Source of the DNA: Aequorivita sp.
Lineage (GTDB): Bacteria > Bacteroidota > Bacteroidia > Flavobacteriales > Flavobacteriaceae
Direction: 5' to 3'
NCBI GenBank assembly: GCA_020435865.1
Contig: JAGQYZ010000185.1
Coordinates: 1-18,456 of the forward strand
Length of the DNA: 18,456 nucleotides
Below, piece after piece: positions 15,061 to 18,456 of the stretch. A program made the position numbers and the translations under genes. The notes beneath the pieces are model-generated. The model saw nothing but the letters and a program-made list of their open reading frames with translations. It was not told the origin of the DNA and did not search any database. Within the stretch, counting starts at the first letter, position 1. Each line of letters begins with the position of its first letter.

Positions 15061-15993
15061 TTGAAAAAATATTTGGCAGCTTCCACATATAAAAACGAAT
15101 GCCATAGTGTGGTTACCATTGGCACGTTTGATGGTGTTCATATTGGTCACAAAGCTATTTTGAAACGTGTTGTAGAAACTGCAAAAAAGGAAGATTTGGA
15201 TTCCGTAGTACTCACTTTTTTTCCACATCCACGGATGGTACTCCAAGAAAATGTGGACATCAAACTAATAAACACAATTGATGAACGTACTGAATTGATT
15301 GAAAAAACAGGGATAGATCATTTAGTGATCCATCCATTTACACATGCTTTTTCACGTTTAACCGCTTTGGAATATGTTCGGGATATATTGGTAAATAGCC
15401 TAAAAGCGAAGAAAATCATCATCGGTTACGACCACCGTTTTGGAAGAAATAGAACGGCAAATATTGAAGATTTAAAGGAATTTGGTAAAACCTATAATTT
15501 TCTGGTTGAAGAAATTTCGGCAAAGGAATTGGACGATGTAGCAATAAGTTCCACAAAAATCCGAAAGGCATTAAACCAAGGAGATGTTGAAACCGCAAAC
15601 AACTATTTGGGCTATAACTTTATGATTTCTGGCGAAGTGGTAAAAGGGAAAGCCATTGGCCGCACCATCAAATATCCAACGGCGAATTTAAGGCTGAAAG
15701 AAACTTATAAACTGATTCCGAAAAATGGTGTTTACATTGTCCAATCAAAATTTGAAGACGAAAAAGTCTATGGAATAACCAGCATAGGCACTAATCCCAC
15801 CGTGGGCGGAAAGAAGAAAACTATTGAAACGCATTTTCTCAACTTCAATAAAGATTTGTACGGAAAAGAAATTACCATCGAATTTTTGAAATACATTCGT
15901 AATGAAGCAACTTTTGATTCCGTTGAAATCTTAAGGCAAGAAATCAGTAAAGATGAATTGTTCGCAAAGCAATATTTGAAAAATCGTGACTAA
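15061..15993 (+). CDS. ribF: Bifunctional riboflavin kinase/FAD synthetase
   Basis: The 310-residue enzyme converts riboflavin to FMN and then to FAD. The N-terminal adenylyltransferase domain shows GTFDGVHIGH (21-30), TFFPHPRMV (52-60), GYDHRFGRNR (122-131) and SSTKIR (163-168). The C-terminal flavokinase domain shows GRTIKYPTANL (200-210), PKNGVYIV, SIGTNPTVGG (241-250) and ETHFLNF with the likely catalytic Glu256. The start is a TTG two bases after the pth stop. No in-frame ATG or GTG lies between it and the first motif, so a TTG start is well supported. The end overlaps the HTTM gene by eight bases. No FMN riboswitch is visible. Expression is probably coupled to pth. Confidence 0.95.
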   Translation: MKKYLAASTYKNECHSVVTIGTFDGVHIGHKAILKRVVETAKKEDLDSVVLTFFPHPRMVLQENVDIKLINTIDERTELIEKTGIDHLVIHPFTHAFSRLTALEYVRDILVNSLKAKKIIIGYDHRFGRNRTANIEDLKEFGKTYNFLVEEISAKELDDVAISSTKIRKALNQGDVETANNYLGYNFMISGEVVKGKAIGRTIKYPTANLRLKETYKLIPKNGVYIVQSKFEDEKVYGITSIGTNPTVGGKKKTIETHFLNFNKDLYGKEITIEFLKYIRNEATFDSVEILRQEISKDELFAKQYLKNRD

Positions 15994-17323
15994 ATTTCTT
16001 TTCAAACAAAATGACAACATAGGTCTTGTTCTTTTTAGGGCGGTGTTTGGATTTTTGATTTCCGTTGAAGCCTTTGGGGCATTAGCGACAGGTTGGGTAA
16101 GATATACGTTGGTTGAGCCACCTTTCACTTTTAACTTTATTGGTTTCGACTTTTTGCAATACCTACAAGGCGATTTGATGTACTATTACTTCGTAATAAT
16201 GGGCATCTTCGGCATTTTTGTGATGCTGGGCTACAAATATCGTTTCAGTATGATTGCGTATGCAATTATGTGGACTGGCGTTTATTTAATGCAGAAAAGC
16301 AGTTACAACAACCACTATTATTTAATGATGTTGCTGTGCTGGATAATGGCTTTTTTGCCTGCAAACAGATGGTTCTCGCTTGATGCAAAAATAAATCCTG
16401 AAATAAAAAGTCCCTCAATGCCGCGCTGGGTGCTTATTGTTTTAATACTCCAAGTTTGGATTGTTTACACCTATGCATCCTTAGCAAAAATGTATCCCGA
16501 TTGGCTCGATGCTTCTATGCCAGCTTTGTTAATGAGTAGTAAAAGTGATTTTTGGCTGGTTGGAGAATTATTGCAAGAAAGCTGGGTGCATTGGTGCATT
16601 GCTTATACGGGTCTTTTTTTCGACTTGCTTATTGTACCTTTAATGCTTTGGAAACGTACACGTTTATTGGGTTTTATAATCTCAATATTTTTTCATCTTT
16701 TCAATTCGTTTATTTTCCATATTGGCATATTCCCATATATGTCAATCGCTTTTGCGCTTTTTTTCTTTTCTCCGGAAATACTTCAAAAGCGTTTCCTTCC
16801 GAAGAAAATATTATATACTGGAGAAGAAGTAATTGTTCCAAAACATAAAAACTTAATTATCGGCGTATTTTCAATTTACTTTTTATTTCAACTGGGTCTT
16901 CCGCTGCGCCACTGGTTTTTTAAAGATGACGTACTCTGGACAGAAGAGGGGCACCGCCTTAGCTGGCGGATGATGTTGCGTGCTAAAAGTGGCAGCTTAA
17001 CCGTTTGGATAAAAGACAAGAAAACAAATCTTAAATCCCGATATAATTATTCAAAAATTTTGGGTGTAAAACAAAACGCCGCCGTAACAACCAAACCCGA
17101 TTTAATGTGGCAACTTGCTCAGAAAATCAAAGCTGTAGAAGCCGAAAAGGGAAGGGACGTAGCTGTTTATATGGAATCTGTGGTTCGTGTTAATGATGGG
17201 GTTTACCATCCTTTCACAGACCCGAATGTTGATTTAGCTACAGTGGAATGGAATCCATTTAAACACAGTGAATGGATTTTGCCTTCTCCAACGGATTATA
17301 ATGAAAAGCCTGTTAAAGAATAG
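15986..17323 (+). CDS. HTTM / vitamin K-dependent gamma-carboxylase-like membrane protein
   Basis: The protein has 445 residues. About seven or eight membrane helices lie in the first 305 residues, followed by a soluble, probably periplasmic C-terminal part. Several blocks line up, from memory, with human gamma-glutamyl carboxylase: SYNNHYYLMML (His110 with human His160), AKMYPDWLDASM (Lys168 with human Lys218), FFHLFNSFIFHIGIFPY (236-251), FSPE, and WTEEGHRLSWRMMLRAKSG (318-336). The His-Lys spacing of 58 is the same. The human enzyme oxidises vitamin K hydroquinone and carboxylates Glu. Flavobacteria make menaquinone, so a quinol is available. Whether this protein carboxylates anything is unknown. 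The GTG start overlaps the ribF end by eight bases, which indicates coupled translation. Confidence 0.88.
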   Translation: MTKFLFKQNDNIGLVLFRAVFGFLISVEAFGALATGWVRYTLVEPPFTFNFIGFDFLQYLQGDLMYYYFVIMGIFGIFVMLGYKYRFSMIAYAIMWTGVYLMQKSSYNNHYYLMMLLCWIMAFLPANRWFSLDAKINPEIKSPSMPRWVLIVLILQVWIVYTYASLAKMYPDWLDASMPALLMSSKSDFWLVGELLQESWVHWCIAYTGLFFDLLIVPLMLWKRTRLLGFIISIFFHLFNSFIFHIGIFPYMSIAFALFFFSPEILQKRFLPKKILYTGEEVIVPKHKNLIIGVFSIYFLFQLGLPLRHWFFKDDVLWTEEGHRLSWRMMLRAKSGSLTVWIKDKKTNLKSRYNYSKILGVKQNAAVTTKPDLMWQLAQKIKAVEAEKGRDVAVYMESVVRVNDGVYHPFTDPNVDLATVEWNPFKHSEWILPSPTDYNEKPVKE

Positions 17324-17334
17324 CGTGATTTTCC

Positions 17335-17342
17335 TAACTTTG
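17335..17342 (+). promoter_or_regulatory. -7 promoter element of serS
   Basis: TAACTTTG is a full match to TAnnTTTG. Transcription would start near 17346, giving a 20-base leader to the ATG at 17366. No good -33 TTG is seen. serS may therefore be expressed apart from the pth-ribF-HTTM genes. Confidence 0.5.
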
Positions 17343-17365
17343 ACTTCTCAAAATAATTCAAGAAA

Positions 17366-18456
17366 ATGCTACAAGTTAACGACATTCGCGAAAACAAAGA
17401 AAAATATGTAAAAGCCCTTGCCAAACGTGGCATTGACGCTGCTTCCGTTTTAGAAGAAGTTTTAACTGTTGATGAAGAACGCCGTTCCTCGCAAGCACAA
17501 TTGGATGAAGTTTTGGCACAGAGTAATTCCTATTCAAAAGAAATCGGCAAACTTTTTCAAAGTGGGGAAACCCAAAAAGCAATTGAACTAAAGGAAAAAA
17601 CGGTTGAGTTGAAGGAATCTTCAAAACAATTGAACGAACAAATGGTGAATGCCGCTGAAAAATTGCAGCAATTGCTTTACACGCTTCCAAACATTCCGAA
17701 TGATTTGGTGCCTTCGGGAATCGATGAAAACGATAACGAAGAGGTTTTCAAAGAAGGCGAAATCCCAAAACTTGTTGAAGGTGCAATTCCACATTGGGAA
17801 CTTGCCAAAAAATATGATTTGATCGATTTTGAACTTGGCGTAAAAATCACTGGTGCAGGTTTTCCTGTTTACAAAGGAAAAGGGGCCCGCTTGCAAAGAG
17901 CGTTGATTTCATACTTTTTGGATAAAAACACATCTGCAGGATACACAGAATATCAAGTGCCACATTTGGTGAACGAAGCTTCGGGCTATGGAACTGGGCA
18001 ATTGCCCGATAAAGAAGGACAAATGTATCACGTTGGCGTTGACGATTTATATTTGATTCCAACCGCTGAGGTTCCTGTTACAAATATGTTCCGTGGCGAT
18101 TTACTGAACCACTCCGATTTACCAATAACTTGCACGGGTTATACGCCTTGTTTTCGAAGAGAAGCGGGAAGCTATGGTGCCCATGTTCGCGGATTAAACC
18201 GCTTGCATCAATTTGATAAGGTAGAAATTGTTCGCATTGAGCATCCAGATAATTCATATGCTGCTTTGGACGGAATGGTAGAACACGTAAAAGGCATTCT
18301 TCGTGAATTAAAGTTGCCTTACCGAATTCTTCGCCTCTGTGGTGGCGATTTAGGATTTACGTCCGCATTAACTTATGATTTTGAAGTGTTTTCAACTGCA
18401 CAGGACCGTTGGTTGGAAATTTCCTCGGTTTCAAATTTTGAGACTTTTCAGGCCAA
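17366..18456 (+). CDS. serS: Seryl-tRNA synthetase (partial, 3' end outside window)
   Basis: SerRS charges tRNA-Ser with serine. About 363 residues are visible and the gene is open at the right edge, so roughly the last 60 residues are missing. The N-terminal 110 residues form the long antiparallel coiled coil that binds the tRNA-Ser variable arm (MLQVNDIRENKEKYVKALAK and following). The class II catalytic core shows PHLVNEASGYGTGQLP (motif 1 region), LYLIPTAEVP, and motif 2 as CFRREAGSYGAHVRGLNRLH followed by QFDKVEI. The serine-site segment EISSVSNFE follows near the edge. Motif 3 lies beyond the window. The ATG at 17366 follows a promoter box and matches the family's usual N-terminus. Confidence 0.96.
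   Translation, partial: MLQVNDIRENKEKYVKALAKRGIDAASVLEEVLTVDEERRSSQAQLDEVLAQSNSYSKEIGKLFQSGETQKAIELKEKTVELKESSKQLNEQMVNAAEKLQQLLYTLPNIPNDLVPSGIDENDNEEVFKEGEIPKLVEGAIPHWELAKKYDLIDFELGVKITGAGFPVYKGKGARLQRALISYFLDKNTSAGYTEYQVPHLVNEASGYGTGQLPDKEGQMYHVGVDDLYLIPTAEVPVTNMFRGDLLNHSDLPITCTGYTPCFRREAGSYGAHVRGLNRLHQFDKVEIVRIEHPDNSYAALDGMVEHVKGILRELKLPYRILRLCGGDLGFTSALTYDFEVFSTAQDRWLEISSVSNFETFQA

Noticed and set aside
15061..15120. Possible FMN riboswitch controlling ribF
   Set aside because: Only two bases separate pth from ribF, so there is no room for one, and no FMN-element sequence is seen upstream of pth.

Overview
The window is chromosomal DNA from a member of the Bacteroidota, most likely the family Flavobacteriaceae. 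The evidence is: two secreted proteins with type IX secretion (T9SS) C-terminal sorting domains; several copies of the Bacteroidota -7 promoter element TAnnTTTG; almost no Shine-Dalgarno sites; low GC; and housekeeping genes typical of flavobacteria (rsmA next to DUF4286, MarC, DUF3109, a ribosomal L25/CTC protein, ribF next to an HTTM protein). The genus cannot be fixed from sequence reading alone. No insertion sequence, prophage, CRISPR array or obvious island is visible, so this looks like an ordinary core-genome stretch with some poorly characterised genes in it.

Layout. Positions 1-2615 (minus) hold a tight operon: a TPR protein, a DUF4286 protein and rsmA, the last cut by the window edge. 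Positions 2804-5389 (minus) hold a T9SS-exported protein with an Asp-box and a small lipoprotein of unknown function, each followed by an intrinsic terminator. A DUF3109 cysteine-rich protein (minus) lies divergent to a marC / small membrane protein pair (plus, 6199-6984). Positions 6990-9744 (minus) carry a carboxy-terminal processing protease translationally coupled to a dCMP deaminase, preceded by a HupE/UreJ-type membrane protein. A META-like T9SS cargo protein (plus) converges on an APC-family permease (minus); their stop codons overlap. A tRNA-Leu(CAA) with its own promoter and terminator follows on the minus strand.

From 12584 to the right edge all genes point to the plus strand and most serve translation or cofactor supply: prs (PRPP), rplY (5S rRNA-binding L25/CTC), pth (peptidyl-tRNA recycling), ribF (FMN/FAD), an HTTM / vitamin K-dependent gamma-carboxylase-like membrane protein that overlaps ribF by 8 bases, and serS (cut by the right edge).

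The points most worth a second look are: the gamma-carboxylase-like protein, which keeps the His and Lys that line up with the human enzyme's catalytic residues at the same spacing; a terminator-like hairpin at the predicted 5' end of the rplY transcript; two genes whose promoter boxes sit so close to the ATG that they may be leaderless; and convergent gene pairs whose stop codons overlap or lie within one shared inverted repeat. I found no clear case of a wholly new multi-gene system.
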